The translations under genes and the position numbers were made by a program. A DNA stretch of 64,000 bases. It comes from Pseudotabrizicola formosa. GTDB taxonomy: Bacteria > Pseudomonadota > Alphaproteobacteria > Rhodobacterales > Rhodobacteraceae. Below the pieces are notes generated by a model. That model was not told the DNA's origin and searched no databases. It worked only from the letters and a program-made list of their open reading frames with translations. This document shows, piece after piece, positions 1 through 8,931 of the stretch (positions within the stretch are counted from its first letter, which is position 1; every line of letters starts with the position of its first letter). Location of the stretch: the NCBI RefSeq assembly GCF_002900965.1, contig NZ_PJOM01000001.1, positions 124,001 through 188,000 of the forward strand. Reading direction: 5' to 3'.

Positions 1-717
1 ATGCCCGGTCAGATACGCCTTCTGTTCGCCCACCACCGGCATGTCGAAGGTCTTGCCGACCTCGAACATGGTGTTGGTCTGCCATGCGCCATTCTGCCAC
101 GAATACACTGTGCCGGTGAATTCGCGGAAGTTGATCTCGGGGTCAAAGTTCGTGGAAAACCATTTGCCATGTGACCCGGCATTGATGTCGACAATGTCGA
201 TCGATGTGATGCTGTCCATCATGCCTTCGGCCACGCGGGCATAGGCATTGACCACGCCGGGGTCGAAACCGACGCCCAGAATGGCGGTCACGCCAGCGGC
301 TTTACAAGCCTCACGCCGTTTCCATTCGTAATTGCCATACCAGGGGGGCGCTTCGCAGATCTTGCCCGGATCTTCATGAATTGCCGTGTCCATATAGGCC
401 ACACCCGCCTGAATGCAGGCATCCAGCACCGGCATGTTCACAAAGGGAGATCCGACGTTGATCACGATCTGACATCCCGTCGCCTTGATCAGTGCGACCA
501 CGGCAGCGGTGTCCATCGCATCCAAGGCATGGGCGGCAAACACGCCCGGCACCTTCATGGCCGATTTGGCATGTACGCTTTCAATGATCGCTTCAGCCTT
601 GGCCACGGTGCGGCTGGCGATGTGAAGGTCGCCCAGGCGGTCATTGTGCTGCGCTGCCTTATGCGCCACCACTTGGGCCACGCCACCCGCGCCGATGATC
701 AGAACATTCCGTTTCAC
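1..717 (-). CDS. Carboxynorspermidine/carboxyspermidine dehydrogenase, saccharopine dehydrogenase family (partial, 3' end outside window)
   Basis: The frame stays open from a GTG at 717-715 to base 1, giving about 239 residues of a protein family of about 400. The start is set by an AAAGGAG about 10 bases upstream; there is no in-frame ATG near it. The N-terminus is a Rossmann fold (VLIIGAGGVAQVVAHKAA), and further on lie NVGSPF, an AYMDTA segment and GVGFDPGVVNAY, all typical of the saccharopine dehydrogenase-like family. It lies 45 bases downstream of nspC on the same strand. In the known CASDH/CASDC route this enzyme condenses aspartate semialdehyde with putrescine or diaminopropane, and NspC then decarboxylates the product to spermidine or norspermidine. 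The family match is read directly; the polyamine role rests on the nspC neighbour. Confidence 0.85.
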   Translation of the reverse strand, partial: MKRNVLIIGAGGVAQVVAHKAAQHNDRLGDLHIASRTVAKAEAIIESVHAKSAMKVPGVFAAHALDAMDTAAVVALIKATGCQIVINVGSPFVNMPVLDACIQAGVAYMDTAIHEDPGKICEAPPWYGNYEWKRREACKAAGVTAILGVGFDPGVVNAYARVAEGMMDSITSIDIVDINAGSHGKWFSTNFDPEINFREFTGTVYSWQNGAWQTNTMFEVGKTFDMPVVGEQKAYLTGH

Positions 718-762
718 TTCGAACCGTCTCCTTTAAGGACAGAGGGAAGGGTGCCGCCTTGA

Positions 763-1857
763 TTACCCAAGGTTGCCTTCAAAATCGGCATAGCCGAATT
801 CACGCGCGACGGTCATCGACCCGTCAAGTTCCTTGATGACGATGCCCGGCATCTTCACCCCGTTGAACCAGTTCTTCTTGACCATGGTATAGCCCGCTGC
901 ATCGGCGATGCTCAGCCGGTCGCCCACTTGCAAGGGGGCGGGGAAATTGAATTCACCGAAGACATCGCCCGCAAGGCAGGATTTGCCGCAGATCTGGACC
1001 GGGTGATCACCCGTGGTCTCGATCTTGCCCGATATGCGATAGATCAGCAGGTCGAGCATATGCGCCTCGACCGAAGAATCGACCACCGCAAGATCCTTGC
1101 CGTTGTTCAGCACGTCCAGCACTGTCACCTCAAGGCTCGCGGCCCCGGTAATCGCAGCCTCGCCCGGCTCCAGATAGACCTGCACGCCAAAGCGTTCGGA
1201 AAACGCTTTCAACCGCGCGGCCAGTTTTGCCAGCGGATAGCCTTCTCCGGTGAAGTGGATGCCGCCGCCAAGGCTGACCCAATCCAGCCGCGACAGCAGC
1301 ATGCCAAACTCATCCTCAATCCGAGTCAGTTGGCGGTCAAACAAGTCGAAATCGTCATTCTCGCAGTTGTAATGGATCATGAAGCCGGAAATCCGGTCCA
1401 TCACCTGTTCGATCTTGGTCGCATCCCATTCGCCCAGACGGCTGAACGGCCGCGCCGGATCGGCCAGATCAAACCCGCTGGTGGAAAAGCGCGGGTTCAG
1501 GCGCAGACCACGGTTGATGCTGGCCGACTGGGTGTCGAACCGCGTCAGCTGACCAATGGAATTGAAGATGATCTTGTCGGCATAGCCTACAGCCTCGGCA
1601 ATCTCATGATCCGCCCAGGCGACCGAATAGGCGTGGGTTTCCTTGCCGAACCGCTCGCGCCCCAGCTTCAGTTCATAAAGACTCGAGGATGTGGTGCCGT
1701 CCATATGCTGCCGCATCTGGTCGAACACGCCCCATGTGGCAAAGCATTTCAGCGCCAGCAGGGTTTTTGCCCCAGATGCTGTGCGCAGCTCATCCATAAT
1801 GGCCATGTTCCGCGCCAGTTTGATGCGGTCGATCAGGTAGTAGGGTGTCTGGATCAT
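763..1857 (-). CDS. nspC: Carboxynorspermidine/carboxyspermidine decarboxylase
   Basis: PLP-dependent decarboxylase of the alanine-racemase fold (fold III), 364 aa from the chosen start, normal for NspC. The N-terminal motif LLALKCFATW carries the PLP lysine. HYNCEN, VSLGGGIHFTGEGYP (phosphate-binding glycine loop) and LEPGEA are family motifs, and CGKSCLAGDVFGEF carries the active-site cysteine/aspartate. An in-frame upstream extension to 1911 exists, but AAAGGGGGATGCG directly precedes ATG at 1857, and MIQTPYYLID is the usual family start. It is transcribed into the dehydrogenase gene as a two-gene polyamine operon. It makes spermidine and/or norspermidine in the cytoplasm; which one cannot be told from sequence. 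Confidence 0.93.
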   Translation of the reverse strand: MIQTPYYLIDRIKLARNMAIMDELRTASGAKTLLALKCFATWGVFDQMRQHMDGTTSSSLYELKLGRERFGKETHAYSVAWADHEIAEAVGYADKIIFNSIGQLTRFDTQSASINRGLRLNPRFSTSGFDLADPARPFSRLGEWDATKIEQVMDRISGFMIHYNCENDDFDLFDRQLTRIEDEFGMLLSRLDWVSLGGGIHFTGEGYPLAKLAARLKAFSERFGVQVYLEPGEAAITGAASLEVTVLDVLNNGKDLAVVDSSVEAHMLDLLIYRISGKIETTGDHPVQICGKSCLAGDVFGEFNFPAPLQVGDRLSIADAAGYTMVKKNWFNGVKMPGIVIKELDGSMTVAREFGYADFEGNLG

Positions 1858-1947
1858 CGCATCCCCCTTTCGGGCAGCAGAAGGAAGAAGGGCGCTATTT
1901 ATGGCCCCCACCCCCCCTATGCAAGCCCTGTGACGGCCCGATGACAG

Positions 1948-2652
1948 TCAGATCATGCGGATGACGTCCTTGCCAACGGCCAAGACATAGCCCCGGCGCG
2001 CAATGGTCTTGACCAGCAATTCACTGACCAGCTGATTGCCCAAGGTGTCGCGCAGGCGCTTCACCCGTGTGGCGCCGGCGGCTTCGTCGCAATCCACCTC
2101 GTTGCGGCCCGAAATCACCGATTCTATCTGTGCCCCCGTCAGCACTTCGTCATCCATCCGCGCTTCTGCCAGCACTGAAAGGGTTTCCAGCGCCGCTTCG
2201 GTCAGGGCAAATTCCATATCGTTGATATAGACCGCCCGGCCTTCCCGCGAAATCATCAGGCTGGCGACCTGAATGCCCGACCGCTGGATCGCCGATATTC
2301 GCCGGTTCAGGGCGATGATCATCACCAGAAAGACCAGCGCCGATATCAAGAGCGCCGTTGAAAACACCAGCAAAACAAAGATCACCATGCGGTAGCTTTG
2401 CAGGACCTCGGAAAACGACGTGCCCGATTGCGCCAGAATTTCCAAGAGCTTGATCTCGGCATTGGTGGTCAGGTTGTCGTTTTCGACAAACAACCGTTCG
2501 ACCCGTGCATTGAAGGCATTGGCGTCTGGCAGGCTGAGAAACAGGAACAGCGCGGCCCCGAACAGGATCAGGACAATGGCGGCAATGCCATAGCTGACCA
2601 CCCGGTTGCCTGCCTTCAGACTCTCAATAACGGAGATAGAATTCTCCAGCAC
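1948..2652 (-). CDS. Membrane-anchored winged-helix (OmpR-type) DNA-binding protein, unnamed
   Basis: About 234 aa with two hydrophobic helices (SYGIAAIVLILFGAALFLFL and, after a loop of about 55 residues, MVIFVLLVFSTALLISALVFLVMI). These are followed by a short cytoplasmic linker and a C-terminal winged helix resembling the Trans_reg_C domain (LTEAALETLSVLAEAR, then GATRVKRLRDTLG as recognition helix and IARRGYVLAVG as wing). There is no receiver domain. CadC/ToxR proteins carry the wHTH at the N-terminus with one membrane helix, so the order here is reversed. The start is uncertain: a TTG at 2670 allows six more residues but has a poorly spaced Shine-Dalgarno, whereas GTG at 2652 has AAGG at a normal distance. 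The 5' end overlaps the preceding small gene. The role as a transcription regulator is inferred from the fold. Confidence 0.7.
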   Translation of the reverse strand: MLENSISVIESLKAGNRVVSYGIAAIVLILFGAALFLFLSLPDANAFNARVERLFVENDNLTTNAEIKLLEILAQSGTSFSEVLQSYRMVIFVLLVFSTALLISALVFLVMIIALNRRISAIQRSGIQVASLMISREGRAVYINDMEFALTEAALETLSVLAEARMDDEVLTGAQIESVISGRNEVDCDEAAGATRVKRLRDTLGNQLVSELLVKTIARRGYVLAVGKDVIRMI

Positions 2653-2914
2653 TCGCTTGCCTTTCGCCAAGGCCCTCGGGGCCGAATGTTCCCAACACGT
2701 TCAACAACGTCCAGCCCGCCGATGCAAGCCGAGGCCGCAATTCGCCCTGTGCGGCACCGGGCGAGCAGTTGCCGTCGCTGACTTGCGCCACACCGTAGTG
2801 CAGACGCAAGGGGTCATCCTGCTTGGCCTTGTAATCTGCGTAGCATTCCGCCGAAGCAGGCCCCGCCGCTGTCAGGGCAAGGAAAGCCGCAAAGATCATC
2901 GAACGGGGTGTCAT
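2624..2914 (-). CDS. Small secreted protein of unknown function
   Basis: 96 aa with a clear signal peptide (MTPRSMIFAAFLALTAAGPASA, cleavage expected before ECYADYK). The mature part has only two cysteines (C in ECYAD and in GNCSPG), suggesting one disulfide. The start ATG at 2914 follows AGGAGACAGCT; an in-frame extension to 2956 has no such site. Its end overlaps the start of the membrane wHTH gene by about 29 bases, so the two are probably co-transcribed and translationally coupled. I do not recognise a family. Confidence 0.7.
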   Translation of the reverse strand: MTPRSMIFAAFLALTAAGPASAECYADYKAKQDDPLRLHYGVAQVSDGNCSPGAAQGELRPRLASAGWTLLNVLGTFGPEGLGERQASAGEFYLRY

Positions 2915-3140
2915 AGCTGTCTCCTGCGCGGCCGACTGGCCTGATGCTCCCTCCACAGTTGCGTGTCTTTGCCCCGATATTCAATATCAAGCAGCCAGAT
3001 CTGCGCCGGATGGCCGCTGTTATCCCATATCAGCCAGCCGATATTGCCTGTCTGCGACGGCGCGACGCACCATCAGGGCACCGCGTCTGGTGCGATGGTC
3101 GCACCGGGCAGAATGCTTGCTTCACAGACAGGAGGCCCCC
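2915..3140. promoter_or_regulatory. Divergent intergenic region
   Basis: This stretch separates two divergently transcribed genes for secreted proteins (2914 leftwards, 3141 rightwards), so it should hold both promoters. I see no strong -35/-10 pair. On the minus strand an open frame without a normal start codon runs through 3072-2911 and ends on the ATGA of the 2914 gene; it is described among the findings. Confidence 0.4.
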
Positions 3141-3719
3141 ATGTTTGCCGCCGTTCCCGCCATCACCCCGACCGCGATGCTGCCCTGCATGCCGCGCCCG
3201 ACACCGCAGCCGCTGCGTCGGCTGGCCGCTGTGCTGGCCACTGGCCTCACGATTCTAGTCCTGATGGCCGCCATTGGCGGACCCGCCCGCGCCGACCAGC
3301 AGCGCGGCGGCGTCGCCAAGCCTTTGATGCCTGCGCTTGCTGTTGGCATCGCCGTGCACCCCGGCACGACCGCCCGGACACATCCCGCGTATCTGCCGCC
3401 TCTGGTTCAGGTGCGCAGCCCGCGTATACCTGCGGCCTGTGCTGTCGAGATTTCCGGCGCTCGCCGTGATATCACCGTCTATCCGGAACGCTGCCTGCGT
3501 CGGCAGGGGTTTGTCGATCGTCTGCCGCGCCACTGCGCCTATCAGGCCCGTATCTTTGGTCGAACCGACCGGGTCTATGCGCAAGACTGCCTGCGCCATG
3601 CCGGCTATCGGGTCGATTCGGGGCGGCACCATGATCGTGGGCCGCGTGATTTTGGCCGTGATCGTGGCCGCTGGCAGGACCGGGACTTTGGACGTGGCCA
3701 TCCGCGCCCCTATTACTGA
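3141..3719 (+). CDS. Exported protein of unknown function with Arg/His/Asp-rich tail
   Basis: 192 aa. ATG at 3141 has AGGAGG 9 bases upstream; a longer in-frame start at 3090 has none. A long basic N-region precedes one hydrophobic segment (LAAVLATGLTILVLMAAIGGPARA) that looks like a signal peptide ending at ARADQ. The mature part contains four regularly placed cysteines (AACAVEI, ERCLRRQGF, RHCAYQ, QDCLRHAGY), suggesting two disulfides in a small periplasmic domain, and ends in a low-complexity RDFGRDRG-type tail. No family recognised. Confidence 0.65.
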   Translation: MFAAVPAITPTAMLPCMPRPTPQPLRRLAAVLATGLTILVLMAAIGGPARADQQRGGVAKPLMPALAVGIAVHPGTTARTHPAYLPPLVQVRSPRIPAACAVEISGARRDITVYPERCLRRQGFVDRLPRHCAYQARIFGRTDRVYAQDCLRHAGYRVDSGRHHDRGPRDFGRDRGRWQDRDFGRGHPRPYY

Positions 3720-3758
3720 CTCTGTCCTTGCAGATGTGGACTGCCGCCACATCGGCGC

Positions 3759-3793
3759 GGGGTGGGAGGGTGAGCCACTTCCACCCCTGTTTT
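3759..3793 (+). terminator. Rho-independent terminator after the exported protein gene
   Basis: GGGGTGGGA (3759-3767) pairs with TTCCACCCC (3779-3787) with one G-U wobble across an 11-base loop, followed by TGTTTT. Confidence 0.55.
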
Positions 3794-3821
3794 CCGCGCG
3801 CGCTCCGCGCTATGCCGGGGC

Positions 3822-4454
3822 ATGACAAAACAGCAACCCGATTTCACCCATGAACAGTCTGCCCTTGCCAAGGGGGCGACCTTTGTCGTCGGGGTGGACG
3901 AGGTCGGCCGCGGCCCCCTGTGCGGCCCGGTCACCGCCGCGGCGGTCCGGCTCGACCCGGCCCGCATTCCCGCAGGCCTGGGGGATTCCAAGACTCTGAC
4001 CGCCGCCTGCCGGGACCGGCTCTACGCCGAACTGCTGGATGTCGCTCAGATCGCAATAGCCCATGCGAGCGTGGAAGAGATCGACGCGCTCAATATCCTG
4101 CGCGCCAGCCATCTGGCGATGGAACGCGCGGTGGCAGCGCTGGGGGCCGATTTCGCGCTGATCGACGGCAACCTGATGCCCCGCAATCTTTCGTGCCCCG
4201 GGCTGGCCATCGTGAAGGGGGATGCCAAATCCCTGTCGATCGCCGCTGCCTCGATCTGCGCGAAAGTGACGCGCGACCGGCTCATGGTGGATTTGGCGCA
4301 ACAATACCCCGGTTATGGCTGGGAGGGGAACGCCGGTTATCCGACCAAAGCGCATCTGGCGGCACTTCTAAATCTTGGGGTGACCCCTGTTCATAGACGT
4401 TCGTTCAGACCCGTCCACAATATCTTGTATCAAGAGAAATACGTAACCCCTTGA
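3822..4454 (+). CDS. rnhB: Ribonuclease HII
   Basis: 210 aa, normal for RNase HII, which nicks RNA in RNA/DNA hybrids and removes misincorporated ribonucleotides. The first catalytic acids sit in GVDEVGRGPLCGP (D and E of the DEVGRG motif), the third in ALIDGN, with GDAKSLSIAAASI and AKVTRDRLM also characteristic. It lies 90 bases upstream of ccrM on the same strand, the usual rnhB-ccrM order in Rhodobacterales. The stop codon TGA overlaps the first GANTC site of the ccrM promoter region. Confidence 0.96.
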   Translation: MTKQQPDFTHEQSALAKGATFVVGVDEVGRGPLCGPVTAAAVRLDPARIPAGLGDSKTLTAACRDRLYAELLDVAQIAIAHASVEEIDALNILRASHLAMERAVAALGADFALIDGNLMPRNLSCPGLAIVKGDAKSLSIAAASICAKVTRDRLMVDLAQQYPGYGWEGNAGYPTKAHLAALLNLGVTPVHRRSFRPVHNILYQEKYVTP

Positions 4455-4491
4455 TTCAATAAAGAATTTGACGCCGAATCATCTCTGACTC
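4453..4491 (+). promoter_or_regulatory. Cluster of three GANTC (CcrM) sites in the ccrM promoter
   Basis: GATTC at 4453-4457, GAATC at 4476-4480 and GACTC at 4487-4491 lie within 39 bases of the 90-bp rnhB-ccrM gap. GANTC is the CcrM target. In Caulobacter, GANTC sites in the ccrM leader couple its transcription to the methylation state of newly replicated DNA. The sites are seen directly; autoregulation is inferred by analogy. I see no TTAA-N7-TTAA CtrA box here. Confidence 0.65.
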
Positions 4492-4523
4492 ATTCTTATC
4501 CACAGATACGGCGCGCCAAATGA

Positions 4524-5666
<1,143 letters not shown>

Positions 5667-5758
5667 TCGCGGCCTGACTCCTTGGGCGGGGTGAACCCGC
5701 CCTACCTCCCTCATATTCCGTTTACGCCAGCACTGCAGTCCGCCTGCAGCGCCACTTG

Positions 5759-5788
5759 CCCCGCCATGGTTGCATGGCGGGGTCCTTT
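5759..5788 (+). terminator. Terminator-like hairpin after ccrM
   Basis: CCCCGCCATG (5759-5768) pairs perfectly with CATGGCGGGG (5773-5782) over a GTTG loop, followed by TCCTTTA. A weaker hairpin, GGGCGGG/CCCGCCC, lies at 5684-5702. The T-tract is short, so efficiency is uncertain. Confidence 0.5.
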
Positions 5789-5910
5789 ACTTTGATGGGG
5801 CGGTCCGGTGGCTTTTGGTTGCCATCCGTCCGGTTCCCGGCGAAAGACAAGGCATGAGTGACGCAAGCAGTGAGCGCGAAGCGGGGGATCCCACAGAGTA
5901 TGAAATCCGC

Positions 5911-7056
5911 ATGACAGATGCGCTGGTCATCGGGGCAGGGCCGGCCGGGCTCATGGCGGCAGAAGAACTGGCCCGCGCCGGCCGCCGCGTGGTGGTGGCT
6001 GAGGCCAAGCCATCCCCGGCCCGCAAGTTTCTGATGGCGGGCAAATCCGGGCTGAACGTGACCAAGGATGAATCGCCCGCCCGTTTTGCCGCCGCCTTTG
6101 ACAGCGACTGGCTGGCCCCGATGCTGCGCGAGTTTGGCCCCGAACAGGTGGCGCAGTGGTGCCGTGATCTGGGGCAGGACGTGTTTACCGGCACGTCGGG
6201 CCGGGTGTTTCCCAAGGCCATGAAGGCGTCACCCCTGCTCCGGGCCTGGCTGCTGCGACTGGCCGGGCAGGGTGTGGACCTGCGCACCCGCTGGCACTGG
6301 CAGGGGTGGGAGGGCGACGCCTTGTGCTTTGCCACTCCGCATGGCCCGCAGCTTTTACGTCCGCGGGTCACCGTTCTGGCCCTTGGTGGGGCCAGCTGGG
6401 CACGGTTGGGGTCTGATGCGGCTTGGGTGCCGTGGCTGGTGGAACAGGGCGTTGCGCTCGCCCCGTTCCGCCCGGCCAACATGGGGTTCGGCGTGGAGTG
6501 GTCGTCGCATATGGCCCCGCATTTTGGCCAGCCGATCAAGCCCGCCTTACTCACGGCGGGGTCCCAAGTCGTCAAGGGCGAGTTCATCCTGTCGGCGCGC
6601 GGGGTAGAGGGCAGTGCGATCTATGCCCTTTCCGCCTCTCTGCGGGACGGGGCCGGGCTGACCGTCAACCTGCTGCCCGATCTGGCCCCTCTGGCCGTGT
6701 CGTCCCGCGTTGCGCGCCTGAAACGCGGCGACAGTCTGGCCAACCGGCTGCGCAAACTGGGGCTTTCCCCGGCTGCTGCGGCATTGGTCATGGAGTTTGG
6801 CCGCCAGATGCCGCTGGAGCGCGCCCTCACAGCCCTGCCGCTGCCGCTGACCGGCCCCAGACCGATGGACGAGGCAATTTCCACCGCCGGCGGTATCATC
6901 CGCGACAGCCTGACAGAGGGGCTGGAACTGCGGACTGTGCCGCATGTATTTGCCTGCGGCGAGATGCTGGATTGGGAAGCCCCGACCGGCGGCTATCTGC
7001 TGACAGGCTGCTGGGCGACAGGCCGTTGGGCCGGGCGTCATGCGGCGCAGGTCTGA
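5911..7056 (+). CDS. NAD(P)/FAD-dependent oxidoreductase, HI0933/TIGR03862-like flavoprotein
   Basis: 381 aa from ATG 5911. The N-terminal FAD-binding Rossmann motif is ALVIGAGPAGLMAAEEL, then VVVAEAKPSPARKFLMAGKSGLNVTK, a signature of the HI0933 family. The C-terminal FAD contact is EAISTAGGI...VPHVFACGEMLDWEAPTGGYLLTGCWATG. The substrate is unknown; the family contains BaiN-like flavoproteins. In-frame starts at 5770 and 5854 exist, but homologous proteins normally begin right at the Rossmann motif. The Shine-Dalgarno is weak for all options, so the start is uncertain. Confidence 0.85.
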   Translation: MTDALVIGAGPAGLMAAEELARAGRRVVVAEAKPSPARKFLMAGKSGLNVTKDESPARFAAAFDSDWLAPMLREFGPEQVAQWCRDLGQDVFTGTSGRVFPKAMKASPLLRAWLLRLAGQGVDLRTRWHWQGWEGDALCFATPHGPQLLRPRVTVLALGGASWARLGSDAAWVPWLVEQGVALAPFRPANMGFGVEWSSHMAPHFGQPIKPALLTAGSQVVKGEFILSARGVEGSAIYALSASLRDGAGLTVNLLPDLAPLAVSSRVARLKRGDSLANRLRKLGLSPAAAALVMEFGRQMPLERALTALPLPLTGPRPMDEAISTAGGIIRDSLTEGLELRTVPHVFACGEMLDWEAPTGGYLLTGCWATGRWAGRHAAQV

Positions 7057-7074
7057 CCGAAGGGTGGAGCCGGG

Positions 7075-7395
7075 TCAGGCGGTGTTTGGGCTGCTGGCTC
7101 CGCCCGCCAGCCGGCTGGCCGCCTGGGGCAGGCCCGGCAAGGCGGGCTGCGCGCCCTGCCAGAAACACAGGCGGATGTGGTCGCCAAGCTGCGGGTCGGC
7201 CAGATGATCCCAGGCCAGACCAAAACCCTCCATCAACAACCCCTCGGCATAGAAGACAATTTCTTCGGCATCGAGGCTTTCCCCGGCCGCATCTGACCAG
7301 GCACCATCCTTGTGCCAGTAGACATAGGCTTCGATGGTCGTGTGTTTTCGGGTGATGCGGGCCAGCGGGGCCAGCACGGCTTCGAACTCTGACAT
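7075..7395 (-). CDS. Small conserved protein of unknown function
   Basis: 106 aa, acidic, without signal peptide or membrane helix. ATG at 7395 is preceded by CAGGAGTGTTGGG. The core contains HTTIEAYVYWHKDGAW and DAEEIVFYAEGLLMEGFGLAWDHL. It converges on the flavoprotein gene (19-bp gap) and lies 28 bases downstream of holA on the same strand, so it may be the last gene of the leuS-lptE-holA transcript. I do not recognise a domain. Confidence 0.65.
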   Translation of the reverse strand: MSEFEAVLAPLARITRKHTTIEAYVYWHKDGAWSDAAGESLDAEEIVFYAEGLLMEGFGLAWDHLADPQLGDHIRLCFWQGAQPALPGLPQAASRLAGGASSPNTA

Positions 7396-7423
7396 CCCAA
7401 CACTCCTGCGGCTTTGCGGTCGG

Positions 7424-8449
7424 CTATCGTGTATCCTGACGCCGCGCCATCGCCAACCGGATCAGCGCGCGTTCCATCAGCGCCATGCCGGGCGCGCGCG
7501 AGGTTGAGCGCAGGGTCAGATCGGTTTCCAGCAGATCTGACACCGCACGCTCCAGCGTGCGCATCCCCAATGCGAGGGCCTGCCGCTGCATCTGGTCGCG
7601 TCGCGGCCCGAACACCCGCGCCTTTTGCAAGCCATTGGCCACGCCCGACGGGTCCGAGGCCGCAATGTGCAGCGCCCGGAAGTGACGCAACGCCTGAATG
7701 CAGATGGTAACCGGCAAGACACCTTGTCCTTCCAGCCGCCGCATCAGCAGTCCGATGGCCGGGGCACGGCCATCCGCCACCGCGTGCAGCAAATCATCAA
7801 CCTCGGCCTCCAGCGTGGCGGGTGCCATCGCGGCCACATCGGCAGGGGTCAGGGCAGTGGGGTCGCCATGTTTATACAGCGCGATCTTTTCCAGCGTCTG
7901 CCGAAAATCGCCCGGGTCCAGCGCCCGGGCAAGTGTGGTCAGATCGGCCATTGCCTCACGGTCGATCGCGCTCAGCCCCGCCGTCTTCAGCGCCGTCTCT
8001 ATCTCTTCGCGCGTGGGTGGGTCGTCATAAAGCACCGCACAAAAGGCATTGGGGTGCTTTTCAAACAGCATCCTGAGCGCCGATTTCGCCGTCAGATTGC
8101 CTGCGGTGACGACAATTGTCGCATCTCCGGGCTTCCAGTCCTTCAGCGCCGCTGCGATGGTCGGGGCCAGTGCGTCTGTCGCATCCTCGGCAAAGGCCAC
8201 GCGCGGGCCGGAGAAAAACCCCACCGCCTTGACCGCATCCAGCAGGGCAGCAGCATCCTTGCGCAACTCGGCAGCCTGGATCCGGGTCAGCCGCATTTCG
8301 CCCTCTCCCTCGGGCCCGATCAGCGCGGCGATCACCTCTTGCCGTTTGAGGGCCACGCGCATCGGATCGGCCCCGGCGATCAGCACGCCGGCCTTGGTCG
8401 GGTCTGGTTTTGCGAAATAGCGACTGGCCTCGATCCCCTTCAGGATCAT
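7424..8449 (-). CDS. holA: DNA polymerase III subunit delta
   Basis: 341 aa, normal for HolA, the clamp-loader subunit that opens the beta sliding clamp. Typical features are the N-terminal VLIAGADPMRVALKRQEVIAAL (degenerate P-loop region of a clamp-loader AAA+ domain), FFSGPRVAFAEDATD and AAALKDW, and a C-terminal helical collar (LRHFRALHIAA, ARVFGPRRDQMQRQA). The start overlaps the stop of lptE by four bases (ATGA). The leuS-lptE-holA order is conserved in alphaproteobacteria. Confidence 0.93.
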   Translation of the reverse strand: MILKGIEASRYFAKPDPTKAGVLIAGADPMRVALKRQEVIAALIGPEGEGEMRLTRIQAAELRKDAAALLDAVKAVGFFSGPRVAFAEDATDALAPTIAAALKDWKPGDATIVVTAGNLTAKSALRMLFEKHPNAFCAVLYDDPPTREEIETALKTAGLSAIDREAMADLTTLARALDPGDFRQTLEKIALYKHGDPTALTPADVAAMAPATLEAEVDDLLHAVADGRAPAIGLLMRRLEGQGVLPVTICIQALRHFRALHIAASDPSGVANGLQKARVFGPRRDQMQRQALALGMRTLERAVSDLLETDLTLRSTSRAPGMALMERALIRLAMARRQDTR

Positions 8450-8931
8450 GCCCAGCCACCCGAAGTGGCAATCAGCCGGGTCACGATCTGGTCGGCCAGA
8501 ATCCGCATCAGACGAAAGGCGGCATCCTCTTCGGCGGACTGCCCCGCCACAGTGCTGCCGGTGGCGGAATAGGCGGTGAACCCCTGCACCCGCCCGCCGG
8601 TTGTGCGTTGGCCTGTCTCACGGCTGATCAGGGTCCAGTCGATGAACCCGGTCAGGTGATAGCGGGTGATCGCATTTTCGGGGGTGATCCCCAACGTATC
8701 GGCGGTCGTCACGATGGTGTAATTCAGATCGAACCGGGGGGCTTCGGGCCGGCCCAGCCGCTCTTCCAGACGCTCGACCAGATCGAAGCCGCGCTTGTCA
8801 TTGGGATCGGCCGCCCGGATCTGCCCCTGCAGACCCCGCGCCGCGCCCCTCGGCCCATAGGCCGGGGCAAAGCCACAGGCCATAAGGGCCAGTGGCGCCA
8901 AAAGCACAAATCTTCGGTCAGGCAACGACAT
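8446..8931 (-). CDS. lptE: LPS assembly lipoprotein LptE-like
   Basis: 161 aa lipoprotein with lipobox LMAC (cysteine about residue 19) and the typical LptE start CGFAPAYG. LptE plugs the LptD barrel and helps insert lipopolysaccharide into the outer membrane. The C-terminal half ([36 protein letters not shown], then [11 protein letters not shown]) fits the family. It overlaps leuS by 14 bases and holA by 4, so translation of all three is probably coupled. Confidence 0.88.
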   Translation of the reverse strand: MSLPDRRFVLLAPLALMACGFAPAYGPRGAARGLQGQIRAADPNDKRGFDLVERLEERLGRPEAPRFDLNYTIVTTADTLGITPENAITRYHLTGFIDWTLISRETGQRTTGGRVQGFTAYSATGSTVAGQSAEEDAAFRLMRILADQIVTRLIATSGGWA

